From: Deltaproteobacteria bacterium HGW-Deltaproteobacteria-18
Lineage (GTDB): Bacteria > Desulfobacterota > Desulfovibrionia > Desulfovibrionales > Desulfomicrobiaceae
Direction of reading: 5' to 3'
NCBI GenBank assembly: GCA_002841885.1
Contig: PHBE01000017.1
Coordinates: 1-64,000 of the forward strand
DNA: 64,000 bases
The notes beneath the pieces were generated by a model. The model was not told where the DNA came from. It ran no database searches and saw nothing but the letters and a program-made list of their open reading frames with translations. A program made the translations under genes and the position numbers. Shown piece by piece: positions 34,812 through 45,740 of this stretch. Every line of letters begins with the position of its first letter. Within the stretch, counting starts at the first letter, position 1.

Positions 34812-36854
34812 TCATTCCTCCTCCCAGGCCTCCACGATTTTGATTTCGTTGTTCAGCGGGTCGACCTTACCGATTCTGATGGAAAAGCCCTGACCGAGCC
34901 GGATCTTGTCACCGAAGATCTTGCGTGGTGCCTTCAGGAAGAGCTGCAGATCGGGCAGCGAGATGGTCACCAGGTGCGAGCCGGGATCGACAATGATCCC
35001 TGACCAGCGCATCTTTTTGTGGTTTTGCCTGAAATATTCGTATTTCCAGTATCTCGGGCGCATGCGCTGGACCTGCCCGACCAGTTCGGCCCTGCTGGAC
35101 AGCAGCGGGAGCAGGCTCTCGAGCTCGGACTGGCTCAGCAGCCGTCCCTGTCCGGTCAGCCGGGCCATGATCTGGGCCATGTTGATGAAGTCCGAATAAC
35201 GCCTAAGCGGCGAAGTTACCGGGGCGTAAGCCTTGGCTCCGATGGTGGCGTGACGCCGGGGCTCGCATTCCAGGATGGAGGGGCCCATGTTGTTGATGAT
35301 GCGGTAGATGTCCGTGGGATCGGTCCAGACTCCGGCGCTTTCTGCGGACAGCGTGATGTTCTGCGTCCTGAAAAGAAGGGCAGTGCCCGTCTCTCGGGCC
35401 CACGAGCCCATGGCCTTGTTGGCCAGGATCATGAATTCGGACACGATTTTTTGCGATTCGGGCGTGGATTCCGACTGCACGACCTCGACTTCCGGGTTGA
35501 TCGGATCCTTGCACAGGACCATGCGCGGGTCAGGCTGGTCCATGATCACCGCGTGCTCGCGGATGCGCCCCTGTCGCAGTAGGGTGGCCAGATCGCGGGC
35601 GTGATGCAGCATCCCGGGAGCGCCTGTGGCGATCTCGTTTTCAACGCCTGTGTAGGTCAGGTTGGCCTTTATGCTGATCCACGCGATTTGCGGGTCAAGG
35701 GAGCGCAAGGCTCCTTCCGAATCCAGATCAAAGGAGATGACCAGAGCCGGGCGATCCTGGCCGGCCCGGAGGCTGAAGAAATCCTTGCCCAGGGCCTCGG
35801 GGAGCATGTGGCTGGTGCCTTCGGGCAGATAGAGGGAGGTGAAGCGGTGCAGTACGGCCCTGTCCAGAGGACTGCCGAACTCCCAGCCGAGACAGGGGCA
35901 GGCCAGGGCCAGGCGAAGCTTGAACCCGTCCTGGTCGCGAGTCAGGTCGAAACCGTCGTCGATGTCCTGGGTGCTGGAGGAGTCGATGGTCACGATGTCC
36001 GCGATGGGCTCGGTGCGCATGGCCACTACCCGTTCCTGCAGGGCCGCGACCGCCTCGGCGTGGGCTTCGGCCCAGTCCGCCTCCCAATGGTATTGGGCGC
36101 GGCAGAGGTGGAAATTGAAATGCGGCGGCACGATGCCCCAGGCCTGGGCCAGAAACAGGGGCAGGTGCGGGTCTTCCGGCAGGCCCTGGCTCATGGTCTT
36201 CCACAGGGCGTCCGAATCCCGGTCGTCGGGGTTGCACAGGCGGGTCATGAGCAGGTCGCGGATGCGGTCCATCTGTTCTTCGTCAGGCTGGGGCAGGGCG
36301 CTTTTGCGCTTGCAGAAGATGTCCCACAGTCCGCGCAGAAAAACCTGCCCGAAGCCGACCAGGCGCTCACGCTCCTGAGCCTTGCGCATCTCTTCCTGGC
36401 GGCGTTCCACGGTCTCCAGCGGATATATCTCGAACTGGGGCGGGGAGAACTTGAAATGGGTCTTGGTCTGCAGGAGCTTGCGCCCCAAAGCCGCAAGCTG
36501 GTCGGGACTTGGCTCCTCGAAGACCAGGCTTGCGAACCAGTCAATGCCCGCTTCGTCCACTTCGCCCTGGGCCAGGTCCCAGATCTCCAGCGCGTCGACG
36601 GATTCAGCCAGGCGCTCCCGGCGGCCGTTGTGGGTGCGCAGCAGATCGAGCATTTCCTGGCGGCTGCTGTCTGCCGGGCATTGGGGGCCAAGCCAGGGCA
36701 GGACGCGGGAAAGGGGGAGCTTGAGTTCGCGCTGCCCGGATGTGAAAACCCGCAGGCGCGGTCCCTGGACGTCCAGGACCCAGGCAGTCACGGGCTGGTT
36801 GTCCTGCAGGAATTCCATGATGCACCCTGGCTGCAGGGAGAGAGAGGTGGACAT
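34812..36854 (-). CDS. RNB domain (RNase II family) ribonuclease
   Basis: 680 residues. The central RNB domain has the metal-binding DSSSTQDIDDGFDL motif near residue 290 and the later APVTSPLRRYSDFINM motif. A C-terminal S1-like segment follows (GIIVDPGSHLVTISL...FGDKIRLGQGF). The N-terminal 270 residues are unlike the E. coli RNase II cold-shock domains. It degrades RNA 3' to 5'. It lies downstream of the purH transformylase gene on the same strand, separated by 72 bp. Confidence 0.9.
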   Translation of the reverse strand: MSTSLSLQPGCIMEFLQDNQPVTAWVLDVQGPRLRVFTSGQRELKLPLSRVLPWLGPQCPADSSRQEMLDLLRTHNGRRERLAESVDALEIWDLAQGEVDEAGIDWFASLVFEEPSPDQLAALGRKLLQTKTHFKFSPPQFEIYPLETVERRQEEMRKAQERERLVGFGQVFLRGLWDIFCKRKSALPQPDEEQMDRIRDLLMTRLCNPDDRDSDALWKTMSQGLPEDPHLPLFLAQAWGIVPPHFNFHLCRAQYHWEADWAEAHAEAVAALQERVVAMRTEPIADIVTIDSSSTQDIDDGFDLTRDQDGFKLRLALACPCLGWEFGSPLDRAVLHRFTSLYLPEGTSHMLPEALGKDFFSLRAGQDRPALVISFDLDSEGALRSLDPQIAWISIKANLTYTGVENEIATGAPGMLHHARDLATLLRQGRIREHAVIMDQPDPRMVLCKDPINPEVEVVQSESTPESQKIVSEFMILANKAMGSWARETGTALLFRTQNITLSAESAGVWTDPTDIYRIINNMGPSILECEPRRHATIGAKAYAPVTSPLRRYSDFINMAQIMARLTGQGRLLSQSELESLLPLLSSRAELVGQVQRMRPRYWKYEYFRQNHKKMRWSGIIVDPGSHLVTISLPDLQLFLKAPRKIFGDKIRLGQGFSIRIGKVDPLNNEIKIVEAWEEE

Positions 36855-36926
36855 AAAAGGCCTTATGCGCTGTGCGCGTGAGCCGGCCGGGCCGGCTCGG
36901 ATGAACGGCCCGGAGGGGGCCGTGTT

Positions 36927-38201
36927 CTAGTGTTTGAAGGAGCGCTGGCCAGTGAAGACCATGGCCACCTGTGAGGTGGCGCTGTTCACGGCCTGGATGA
37001 TTTCCCAGTCGCGGATGGAGCCGCCGGGCTGGGCGATGGCGGTAACACCCTGGGCAACGGCAAGATCAACGCCGTCACGGAAGGGAAAAAATCCGTCCGA
37101 GACGAGGACCGTTCCGGGCAGGCCGCCCCGGTCGGCATCGGTCTTCTTCAGGATTTCTTCCAGGGACGCGGCCAGTTCGGCGTCGGTCTTGGCCTTGAGC
37201 TTGAGTTCGTAAAGGGAAAGGTTGTGACGTTCGAAGGCCAGCCTGTCGGCATACTTGGTGTAGGCCTTCTGGATGGTCAGTTCAACGCAGCCCACCCGGT
37301 CCTGCTCACCCGTGCCGATGGACACGGTGGCCCCGTCGCGGGCGAAGATGATGGAGTTCGAGGTCACTCCGGCTTCCACGGCCCAGGCGAAGAGCAGGTC
37401 TTCGGCTTCGCGGCGGCTGGGCTTGCGGGCAAGGTAGGTGGTGCCGTCCTTGATCGCTTCGGCGGGCAGGAAGTCGTCCTCGGTCAGGATTCTGTTTCTG
37501 AAGGAGGCCTGGATGATGAGTCCCCCGTCGACCAGGGACTTTATGTCCAGAAAAGGGGTTCCCACGATTTTTTCCAGTTCGGCCAGCGCCGGAATGCGGA
37601 TGATGCGCAGGTTCTTTTTCGCGGTCAGGACGGTCAGGGCCTCGGCCGTGAAATCCGGGGCGGCGATGACCTCGAAGTAGCTCGCGCTTATGAATTCGGC
37701 ACAGTCCTTGTCGAGGGTGCGGTTGACGATGATGGTGCCGCCGAAAGCCGCGATGCGGTCGGAGGCGAAGGCGCGGGAAAGTGCCGTGAACAGGCCGCCA
37801 TCGGACCAGGCCGCGCCGCAGGGGTTGTTGTGCTTGAGGATGATGGCGGCGGGCTTGGCTGTCAGGTACTGGAGCATGTTGATGCCGTTGTCCACGTCGG
37901 TCAGGTTGATCTTGCCCGGATGCTTGCCGGACTGGATCAGGTTCTCCTCGGTCAGGCTCGAAACGAGCTTGTGTTGTCCCTGCTGGAAGGCGACTCCGTC
38001 CATGTTGAAGGAACTATCGACCACTTCGTAGAGGGCCGCGGGCTGGTCCGGGTTTTCGCCGTAGCGCAATCCTTTCTGTTCGCCGCCGATGTTCCAGGTT
38101 TTCTTGGCGTAGCGGATGGTCTGATCACCCACGGTCAAGGTCAGGTCGGCAGGAAAGGAGTCCCGGTTCAGTGTATGATACATCTTCTTGAGATCACTCA
38201 T
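36927..38201 (-). CDS. purH: AICAR transformylase (stand-alone PurH C-terminal domain)
   Basis: 424 residues of the formyltransferase half: GLRYGENPDQPAALYE, IILKHNNPCGAA with the catalytic Lys-His, SDGFFPFRDGVD and the C-terminal AQPGGSIRDWEIIQAVN. It formylates AICAR to FAICAR using 10-formyl-THF. ATG 38201 follows GGAG by 5 nt; the frame runs to 38294. The cyclohydrolase half is a separate gene 4.6 kb away on the opposite strand. Confidence 0.93.
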   Translation of the reverse strand: MSDLKKMYHTLNRDSFPADLTLTVGDQTIRYAKKTWNIGGEQKGLRYGENPDQPAALYEVVDSSFNMDGVAFQQGQHKLVSSLTEENLIQSGKHPGKINLTDVDNGINMLQYLTAKPAAIILKHNNPCGAAWSDGGLFTALSRAFASDRIAAFGGTIIVNRTLDKDCAEFISASYFEVIAAPDFTAEALTVLTAKKNLRIIRIPALAELEKIVGTPFLDIKSLVDGGLIIQASFRNRILTEDDFLPAEAIKDGTTYLARKPSRREAEDLLFAWAVEAGVTSNSIIFARDGATVSIGTGEQDRVGCVELTIQKAYTKYADRLAFERHNLSLYELKLKAKTDAELAASLEEILKKTDADRGGLPGTVLVSDGFFPFRDGVDLAVAQGVTAIAQPGGSIRDWEIIQAVNSATSQVAMVFTGQRSFKH

Positions 38202-38384
38202 ATAGTCTCCGAAAAGAGGATTTGGCGTTGTCCGGCCCGAGGACCGGGCCGTGCGAATCCATGTGCCCCTAGCACAGGCCCGAATGGACGGCAAATCCCG
38301 TGCCGGGGCGGGACCCGGTCACAGTCGTGCGACATGCGCGAATTTACGGATTCGTGTTTTTTGAGAGCCAATCGATTGCGTAAA

Positions 38385-39747
<1,363 letters not shown>

Positions 39748-39748
39748 C

Positions 39749-39774
39749 AATGGGAGGTCCGCCTCCCATTTTTT
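39749..39774 (+). terminator. Rho-independent terminator after purA, 4 nt before holB
   Basis: A 9-bp perfect stem (39749-39757 with 39762-39770), TCCG loop, followed by T4 (and two of the stem Ts, giving six in a row). It ends four bases before the holB ATG, and the only SD-like sequence for holB (GGGAGG) lies in the stem. Confidence 0.85.
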
Positions 39775-39778
39775 CATC

Positions 39779-40624
39779 ATGTCCACACCCTGGCATCATA
39801 TCATCTCCTCTGAGCCCCGCATCGCGGGGTTTCTGGAACGCCTCGCCCAGGCTCCGCCCAATTCGCTGCTCCTGGAAGGCGGAGACGCTTCCGGGCGTCT
39901 GGCCTTCGGTCTTTTCTGGGCCGCGCGGTTGATGTGCCGGGAGGCGGTTCCTCCGTGCGGAAAATGTCGCATCTGTCTGCAGATCGCCGACGACGCCTGC
40001 CGCGATCTCATTCTTCTGAACGGAGCCGAAGGTTCGATCAGCGTGGACACCGTGCGCGAAGTGCGCGCCGTGCTCGGCGATCCGCCTGCGGGCCGGGGGC
40101 CGCGCGTGGTCATCCTGGCCGAGGCGCAGGCGCTGGGCGACGGTGCGGCCAATGCGTTGCTCAAGTCCCTGGAAGAGCCAAGCCCGGGCAACGTCTTTGT
40201 GCTTTTGGCTCCGAGCCGTGAAATCCTGCTCCCGACCCTGGTGTCCCGCAGTTTCGTGCTTACCTTGGGTTGGCCCAGGGGCGTGCCCGAAGAACCCGAT
40301 CTGGGGGAACGCCTGCGCGCATTGAGCGAGTTCATCCAGAGCGGCAAGGGCGCATGGCTCGAATGGACTGGCCGCAAGGGCAATGTGGACGCGCGGATGG
40401 CCGACTCCATCCTGCGGGAAGTCCAGCGCAGCCTGGTCCAGGCCGGATATGGAAATCCCCTGACCGAACTGGCCCGCCTGCTGGCCGCGAGGCTTGATGT
40501 GGTCGCGGTGCGTCAGGTGGGTGTCATCATCGAGAACGCCCTTGAAAGTCTGGAAGTGGGGGCCAACCCAGCCGTAGTGCTGGAGTGGGTCGCAATACGC
40601 ATGTGGAACCTCCTGCACAAATAA
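39779..40624 (+). CDS. holB: DNA polymerase III delta-prime subunit
   Basis: 281 residues. N-terminal PPNSLLLEGGDASGR, zinc-module cysteines CREAVPPCGKCRIC, SVDTVREVRAVL, the VVILAEAQALGDGAANALLKSLEEP stretch of clamp-loader subunits, and SRS near 160. Delta-prime helps load the sliding clamp. The ATG at 39779 lies just after the purA terminator; a start without SD must be assumed or readthrough and refolding of the hairpin. It is followed by serB 4 bp later. Confidence 0.85.
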   Translation: MSTPWHHIISSEPRIAGFLERLAQAPPNSLLLEGGDASGRLAFGLFWAARLMCREAVPPCGKCRICLQIADDACRDLILLNGAEGSISVDTVREVRAVLGDPPAGRGPRVVILAEAQALGDGAANALLKSLEEPSPGNVFVLLAPSREILLPTLVSRSFVLTLGWPRGVPEEPDLGERLRALSEFIQSGKGAWLEWTGRKGNVDARMADSILREVQRSLVQAGYGNPLTELARLLAARLDVVAVRQVGVIIENALESLEVGANPAVVLEWVAIRMWNLLHK

Positions 40625-40628
40625 GAAG

Positions 40629-41864
40629 ATGCGCGAAATCATTCTCATACAAATCGCCGGCATGGACCGGGACGGCCTGCTGGCCGGGATCATGGGGCAG
40701 CTGGCCGAGTCAGGGGTGATCATCCTCGACATCAGTCAGTCCGTCATTCACGACGACCTCTCGCTTGGCGTGCTCATCGAAGTGCCGCGTGAGAACGAAT
40801 CCTCGCCCATTCTGAAGGATCTCCTCTACTGGGCCCACAACCAGGGGCTGCTCCTCAAGTTTTCGCCCGTGACCGAGGACGATTATGAGCGCTGGGTCGG
40901 AGTGCAGGGCCGCAAGAGGCATATCGTGACAGTGCTCGGGCGCACGATAACGGCAGCCAATCTGGCGGCCATGGCCGAAGTGATCACCTCGCACGGACTG
41001 AGCATCGACTGCATCACCCGTCTTTCGGGCCGCAGATCCCTGGCCAACCCGCCGGCCATGCCCCGGTCCTGCCTCGAATTTTCCGTGCGCGGAACCCCGG
41101 AGGACATTTCTGGCATGCGCGCCGCTTTTCTGGATCTCTCCCGGGAGCAGGGCATCGACATCGGCTTTCAGGAAGACAACGCTTTTCGCCGCATTCGGCG
41201 CCTGGTCTGTTTCGACATGGATTCAACCCTGATCCAGGCCGAAGTCATCGACGAACTGGCCAAACGGGCCGGAGTGGGCGAAGAGGTCGCGGCCATCACC
41301 GAGGCGGCCATGCGCGGGGAGCTGGATTTTTCCCAGAGCCTGCGCAGGCGCGTGAGCCTGCTCAAGGGCCTGCCCGAGTCCGTGCTGCAGGATGTCGCCG
41401 CAACCCTGCCCATGACCGAGGGCGCGGAAAGACTCATCCGCACTTTAAAAAGTCTTGGCTACACCATCGCCATCCTGTCCGGCGGATTCAATTATTTTGG
41501 CCGCCGCCTGCAGAAGCAGCTTGGCATCGACTACGTGCACGCCAACGAGCTTGAGATACAGGACGGGGTCCTGACCGGCGGACTGGTGGGCGAGATCGTC
41601 GATGGCGCGGGCAAGGCCCGGCTGCTGAGGGCCATCGCCGACAAGGAACACATCTCCCTGGCGCAGGTCATCGCCGTGGGCGACGGCGCCAACGATCTGC
41701 CGATGCTCGACGTGGCAGGACTCGGCATCGCCTTTCACGCCAAGCCCGTGGTCCGCCAGGGCGCGGGACAGGCCATTTCCAACGTGGGTCTTGACGGCGT
41801 GCTCTATTTTCTGGGCCTGCGGGACCGCGAAACTGTGGATCAACTGGCCGGACGGGAGGCATAA
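40629..41864 (+). CDS. serB: Phosphoserine phosphatase with N-terminal ACT domains
   Basis: 411 residues. Two ACT-like domains fill about the first 170 residues (IILIQIAGMDRDGLLAGIMGQ, HIVTVLGRTITAANLAAMAEVI), then a HAD phosphatase: CFDMDSTLIQAEVIDELA, SGGFNYF and GDGANDLPML. It makes serine from phosphoserine; the ACT domains probably sense an amino acid. It follows holB closely and its TAA overlaps the fxsA ATG. Confidence 0.94.
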   Translation: MREIILIQIAGMDRDGLLAGIMGQLAESGVIILDISQSVIHDDLSLGVLIEVPRENESSPILKDLLYWAHNQGLLLKFSPVTEDDYERWVGVQGRKRHIVTVLGRTITAANLAAMAEVITSHGLSIDCITRLSGRRSLANPPAMPRSCLEFSVRGTPEDISGMRAAFLDLSREQGIDIGFQEDNAFRRIRRLVCFDMDSTLIQAEVIDELAKRAGVGEEVAAITEAAMRGELDFSQSLRRRVSLLKGLPESVLQDVAATLPMTEGAERLIRTLKSLGYTIAILSGGFNYFGRRLQKQLGIDYVHANELEIQDGVLTGGLVGEIVDGAGKARLLRAIADKEHISLAQVIAVGDGANDLPMLDVAGLGIAFHAKPVVRQGAGQAISNVGLDGVLYFLGLRDRETVDQLAGREA

Positions 41865-42259
41865 TGTTTGGAAAGCTGTTTTTGCTCTTTGTATTGGTGC
41901 CGGTGGCGGAGATCTACTTGCTGGTCACTGTCGGAAGCTCCATCGGGGCTTTCCCGACCGTCGCCCTGGTCATATTGACGGCACTGGCCGGAGCGCATCT
42001 GGCACGCATGCAGGGCCTGTCGACCATGATGCGCATCCGCGAGAATCTGGATCAGGGTTTCATGCCGGCCGAAGAACTCCTCGACGGCGTGCTCATCTTT
42101 CTGGCCGGCATGGTCCTCCTGACGCCGGGTTTTCTGACGGACATAGCAGGCCTGCTCATCCTCCTGCCGGTCACCCGCAATCTCTTCAAACAATGGCTAC
42201 GCAAGAAGTTTGACGAATGGCGGCAAAATCCCAACGTACACATAACGTTCCACCAATAA
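41864..42259 (+). CDS. fxsA: FxsA family membrane protein
   Basis: 131 residues, start overlapping the serB stop by one base. FxsA features: an N-terminal LFLLFVLVPVAEIYLLVTVGSSIG membrane segment, TALAGAHLARMQG, and MVLLTPGFLTDIAGLLILLPVTR. A small inner membrane protein; its role is not settled. Confidence 0.9.
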   Translation: MFGKLFLLFVLVPVAEIYLLVTVGSSIGAFPTVALVILTALAGAHLARMQGLSTMMRIRENLDQGFMPAEELLDGVLIFLAGMVLLTPGFLTDIAGLLILLPVTRNLFKQWLRKKFDEWRQNPNVHITFHQ

Positions 42260-42302
42260 GCGCAAGCCCCGGCGCGATTCATCCCGCTGCCGCAAATCTC
42301 AT

Positions 42303-42349
42303 ACCGTCCATCTCGTCCATTTTCCGTCCATACCGTCCATATCGTCCAC
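42303..42349 (+). repeat. Degenerate 9-bp tandem repeat upstream of ubiD-family gene
   Basis: About five copies of an (ac)cgtccat unit with period near 9 bp, including one extended spacer. It fills much of the 127-bp gap between fxsA and the next gene. Significance unknown; could be slippage-derived. Confidence 0.55.
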
Positions 42350-42386
42350 CAAGCAGCCCATTAAGCCCCAGCCCCCGGAGCACCCC

Positions 42387-44219
42387 ATGATCTACCGCAA
42401 TCTCAAATCCTGCCTCGACGATCTGGAGCGGACCAGGCAACTGGTGCGCATCGATGAGCCCATCGACCCCTACATCGAGGCCGGGGCCATCCAGCGCAGG
42501 GTTTTCCAGGCCGGTGGCCCGGCGTTGCTCTTCACCAACGTCAAGGGCACGAAATTTCCCATGGCCGCCAACATTTTCGGCACATTGGCGCGGACCAAAT
42601 TCATTTTCCGCGCCACCTTGCGCCGCGTGGAGGCCATGCTCTCGGCCAAGGCCGATCCGGCGCTCGTTCTGAAGAAGCCCGGACTCTGGCCGGGGCTGGC
42701 GCTTGGTGCCTGGCATACCTTGCCGAGGACCGTCAGCGGCGGCCCGATCCTGGCCCGCACCACCAGCATTTCGCAGCTCCCGCAGCTCGTCTCCTGGCCC
42801 ATGGACGGCGGAGCCTACGTGACCCTGCCGCTGGTCTATTCCGAGAGCCCGTCCCGTCCCGGCTATATGGGCTCGAACCTGGGCATGTACCGCATTCAGC
42901 TCTCGGGCAACGAGTTCGAAAAGGACAGGGAAGTGGGCCTTCATTACCAGATCCATCGTGGCATCGGCTATCATCATGCCGAGGCCATCGCGCGCGGCGA
43001 AACCCTGCCCGTCAACGTGTTTGTGGGCGGCCCGCCGGCCATGACCCTGGCCGCCATCATGCCCCTGCCCGAAGGCATCGCCGAGATGCTCTTCGCCGGA
43101 GCCCTGGGCGGACACAGGGTGCCCATGATCCGGCGGCCCGGGGAACTGCCGATCCCGGCCGAAGCCGATTTCTGTATCCGGGGGTACATCGATCCGCAGG
43201 TCCAGAAGCCCGAGGGACCCTTTGGCGATCATCTGGGTTATTACAGCTTGGCGCATGATTTTCCGGTCATGCGGGTGTCCGAGGTGCTGCACCGTGAAGG
43301 CGCTGTCTGGCCTTTCACCACCGTGGGGCGCCCGCCGCAGGAGGACACCATGTTCGGTGCGTTCATCCACGAACTCACTGCCGAGCTGGTGCCGCAGGTT
43401 TTCGGAGGCGTGCACGAGGTTCATGCCGTGGACGCGGCCGGAGTGCACCCGCTCCTGCTGGCCGTGGGCAGCGAGCGCTACGTGCCGTATGCGGGCGAGC
43501 GTCAGCCGCAGGAGCTCATCACCAACGGCCTCTCGCTTCTGGGCACGACCCAGACCTCTCTCTCCAAGTACGTCATTCTTTCCGCCCGCGAGGACGATCC
43601 CGGCCTGTCCTGCCACGATGTGCCCCGTTTCCTGCAGCATGTGCTGGAGCGCCTCGACCTGTCACGGGACCTGCATTTCATCACCCGCACGACCATGGAC
43701 ACCCTCGATTATTCGGGCATCAGCCTCAATCAGGGGTCCAAGGTGCTCTGGACGGCTGCCGGAAGTCCAAAGCGCGTTCTGGGCAAGGCCCTGCCCGCCC
43801 TGAACCTGCCGGACGGGTTTTTGAGCCCGCGTTTTTTTGCTCCGGGAGTGCTGGTCATTTCCGGCCCGGCCCACGCCCAGCCGCGCGACACCCACGACCC
43901 TGCCATGGAAAACCTGTGTCAGGCCCTGGCAAGCGCCGAGCTGGCAGGCTTCCCGCTGATCGTTGTCGCCGACGACGCCGACTTCACGGCGGGTTCCTGG
44001 GACAATTTCCTGTGGGTGACCTTCACCCGCTCAGACCCGGCCACGGACACCTACGGGCTGAACGGGTTCACGCATTGCAAGCATTGGGGATGCACGAGCA
44101 TGGTCGTCGATGCCCGGCTCAAGACCTATCACGCTCCGGCGCTGAACAGTGTGGCGGAAATCGAAAAAAGAGTGGACGAACTTGCCCTGCCCGGAAGACC
44201 CCTGTATGGAATCATCTAA
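42387..44219 (+). CDS. UbiD family decarboxylase, probably for menaquinone
   Basis: 610 residues, matching the long UbiD-type (menaquinone biosynthesis decarboxylase) layout. Near the middle is PQVQKPEGPFGDHLGYYSLAHDF, where the Glu of PEGPFG belongs to the prenylated-FMN active site, and near the C-terminus LVIVVADDADF. UbiD enzymes need prenyl-FMN made by UbiX. Presence of mqnB, mqnD and menG in the window makes menaquinone the likely pathway (MqnL-like step). A pyruvate kinase gene follows 31 bp later. Confidence 0.8.
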   Translation: MIYRNLKSCLDDLERTRQLVRIDEPIDPYIEAGAIQRRVFQAGGPALLFTNVKGTKFPMAANIFGTLARTKFIFRATLRRVEAMLSAKADPALVLKKPGLWPGLALGAWHTLPRTVSGGPILARTTSISQLPQLVSWPMDGGAYVTLPLVYSESPSRPGYMGSNLGMYRIQLSGNEFEKDREVGLHYQIHRGIGYHHAEAIARGETLPVNVFVGGPPAMTLAAIMPLPEGIAEMLFAGALGGHRVPMIRRPGELPIPAEADFCIRGYIDPQVQKPEGPFGDHLGYYSLAHDFPVMRVSEVLHREGAVWPFTTVGRPPQEDTMFGAFIHELTAELVPQVFGGVHEVHAVDAAGVHPLLLAVGSERYVPYAGERQPQELITNGLSLLGTTQTSLSKYVILSAREDDPGLSCHDVPRFLQHVLERLDLSRDLHFITRTTMDTLDYSGISLNQGSKVLWTAAGSPKRVLGKALPALNLPDGFLSPRFFAPGVLVISGPAHAQPRDTHDPAMENLCQALASAELAGFPLIVVADDADFTAGSWDNFLWVTFTRSDPATDTYGLNGFTHCKHWGCTSMVVDARLKTYHAPALNSVAEIEKRVDELALPGRPLYGII

Positions 44220-44250
44220 TCCGCCAACCAATACCAACGGGGACATGCAC

Positions 44251-45672
44251 ATGCGTACAAAGATAGTGGCCACCTTGGGCCCGGCTTCCATGGATCAGAG
44301 CGTCATGAAGGAGATGGTCCAGCTTGGAGTGCGGGTATTCCGTCTCAATTTTTCTCATGCCGGCGCGGAGTATTTCGGGCCTGTCATCCAGAAGATCAGG
44401 CAGGTCGAGAAGGAGACCGGCATCCCCCTTACGGTCATGGGTGACCTGTGCGGCCCCAAGATACGCATCGGCGAGGTCAAGGGTTCCCCGCTGCAGATCC
44501 GCAAGGGGGCCTATGTGTGCCTTGGCGGTCCGTCCATGGCGGCGACGACCGAGAGCGATATCTTCATAAGCCTCGACGTACCCGAACTTCTGGAGGGCCT
44601 GGAGACGGATATGCCCGTGTCCCTGTCCGACGGCATGCTGCAGTTCAAGGTCGTGAAGGTCATCGAGCGGGACCGGCTGGTGCTGATGGAGGCCCTGAAC
44701 GGCGGCATCCTGACCTCCAACAAGGGCATCGCCTTTCCCGGCAAGACGCTCAAGGTCGCGGCCATGACCGACAAGGATCGCCGCGACCTGCATCAGGGAC
44801 TTGATATCGGCATTGACGCGGTGGCTCTTTCCTTTGTGCAGAGCAAGGAGGACATCGAGGACATCAAGGCCGAGATCGCACGGCACGGGACCTGGATTCC
44901 GGTCGTGGCCAAGGTCGAACGCAAGAACGCCGTGGACAAGCTCGACTCCATCCTGGAAGTGGCCGACGCCATCATGGTCGCGCGCGGCGACCTGGGCCTT
45001 GAATGCAGCCCGGCCGAGTTGCCCATCATCCAGAAAAAGATCCTGCGCGCCTGCCGCCACGCCCAGAAACCGGCCATCGTCGCGACCCAGATGCTTTTGT
45101 CCATGGTCAAGAATCCCATCCCCACACGGGCCGAATCAACGGACGTCTCCAACGCCATGATCGACGGCGCGGACTGCGTCATGCTCTCCGAAGAGACGGC
45201 CATCGGCAGCTATCCGGTGGAGGCGGTGCGTTTCATCAACGAGATCGCGCAGTATTCCGAGCCATACTACCTGGAGCGCCTGGGCGGCCCTTACGTGCCC
45301 AAGGCCGAAAAGAACCCTCCCAAATTCATTGCCTATTCCGCCTGCCTCATGGCCGACAACGCAGACAGTGCCGCCCTCGTCTGCCATTCGACCACCGGAG
45401 CCACGGCCAGATACATAAGCTCCCGCCGTCCGGCCCAACCCATTTACGCCATGACCACGGACGCGCGCATCATGCGCTGGATGAACTTCTTCTGGGCCAT
45501 CACTCCGGTGGAGAGCCCGCTGGAGCCGCGCAGCCACCAGAAGCGGGCGGAAAAATTCGTGCAGGAGTACGCAGGCTTTCGGCCCGGCGAAAACGTAATC
45601 ATCGCCAGCGGCCAGGCCACCCCGGGCATGGGTACGGTCATGACCAACGAGATCAAGGTGTACTATAAGTAG
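44251..45672 (+). CDS. pyk: Pyruvate kinase
   Basis: 473 residues from ATG 44251 (CGGGGA 7 nt upstream; ATG 44245 also possible). Signatures: RTKIVATLGPAS at the start, RLNFSHAG, AVALSFVQSKEDI, IPVVAKVERKNAVD, IMVARGDLGLE, and the TRAESTDVSNAMIDGADCVMLSEETAIG domain. It converts PEP and ADP to pyruvate and ATP. A bidirectional terminator flanked by inverted repeats follows. Confidence 0.95.
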   Translation: MRTKIVATLGPASMDQSVMKEMVQLGVRVFRLNFSHAGAEYFGPVIQKIRQVEKETGIPLTVMGDLCGPKIRIGEVKGSPLQIRKGAYVCLGGPSMAATTESDIFISLDVPELLEGLETDMPVSLSDGMLQFKVVKVIERDRLVLMEALNGGILTSNKGIAFPGKTLKVAAMTDKDRRDLHQGLDIGIDAVALSFVQSKEDIEDIKAEIARHGTWIPVVAKVERKNAVDKLDSILEVADAIMVARGDLGLECSPAELPIIQKKILRACRHAQKPAIVATQMLLSMVKNPIPTRAESTDVSNAMIDGADCVMLSEETAIGSYPVEAVRFINEIAQYSEPYYLERLGGPYVPKAEKNPPKFIAYSACLMADNADSAALVCHSTTGATARYISSRRPAQPIYAMTTDARIMRWMNFFWAITPVESPLEPRSHQKRAEKFVQEYAGFRPGENVIIASGQATPGMGTVMTNEIKVYYK

Positions 45673-45682
45673 GGGAGAAGAG

Positions 45683-45720
45683 ATGCCTCCGGCGGGCAGG
45701 GGACTTGTCTCCTGCACCCC
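45683..45720 (+). repeat. REP-like palindromic element, copy 1
   Basis: 38-bp element containing the near-palindrome GCAGGGGAC-TTGTCTCCTGC. Its reverse complement matches the element at 45812-45849 at 36 of 38 bases. It starts about 10 bp after the pyk stop. Confidence 0.8.
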
Positions 45721-45740
45721 ATTCAACTGTCTTTAATAAA

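Noticed and set aside
35601-36881. 426-residue plus-strand open frame antisense to the RNB nuclease
   Set aside because: Antisense artefact of high GC; no recognisable motif.
42279-43640. 453-residue minus-strand open frame antisense to the UbiD-family gene
   Set aside because: Mirror frame of a well-supported gene, no domain, no SD.
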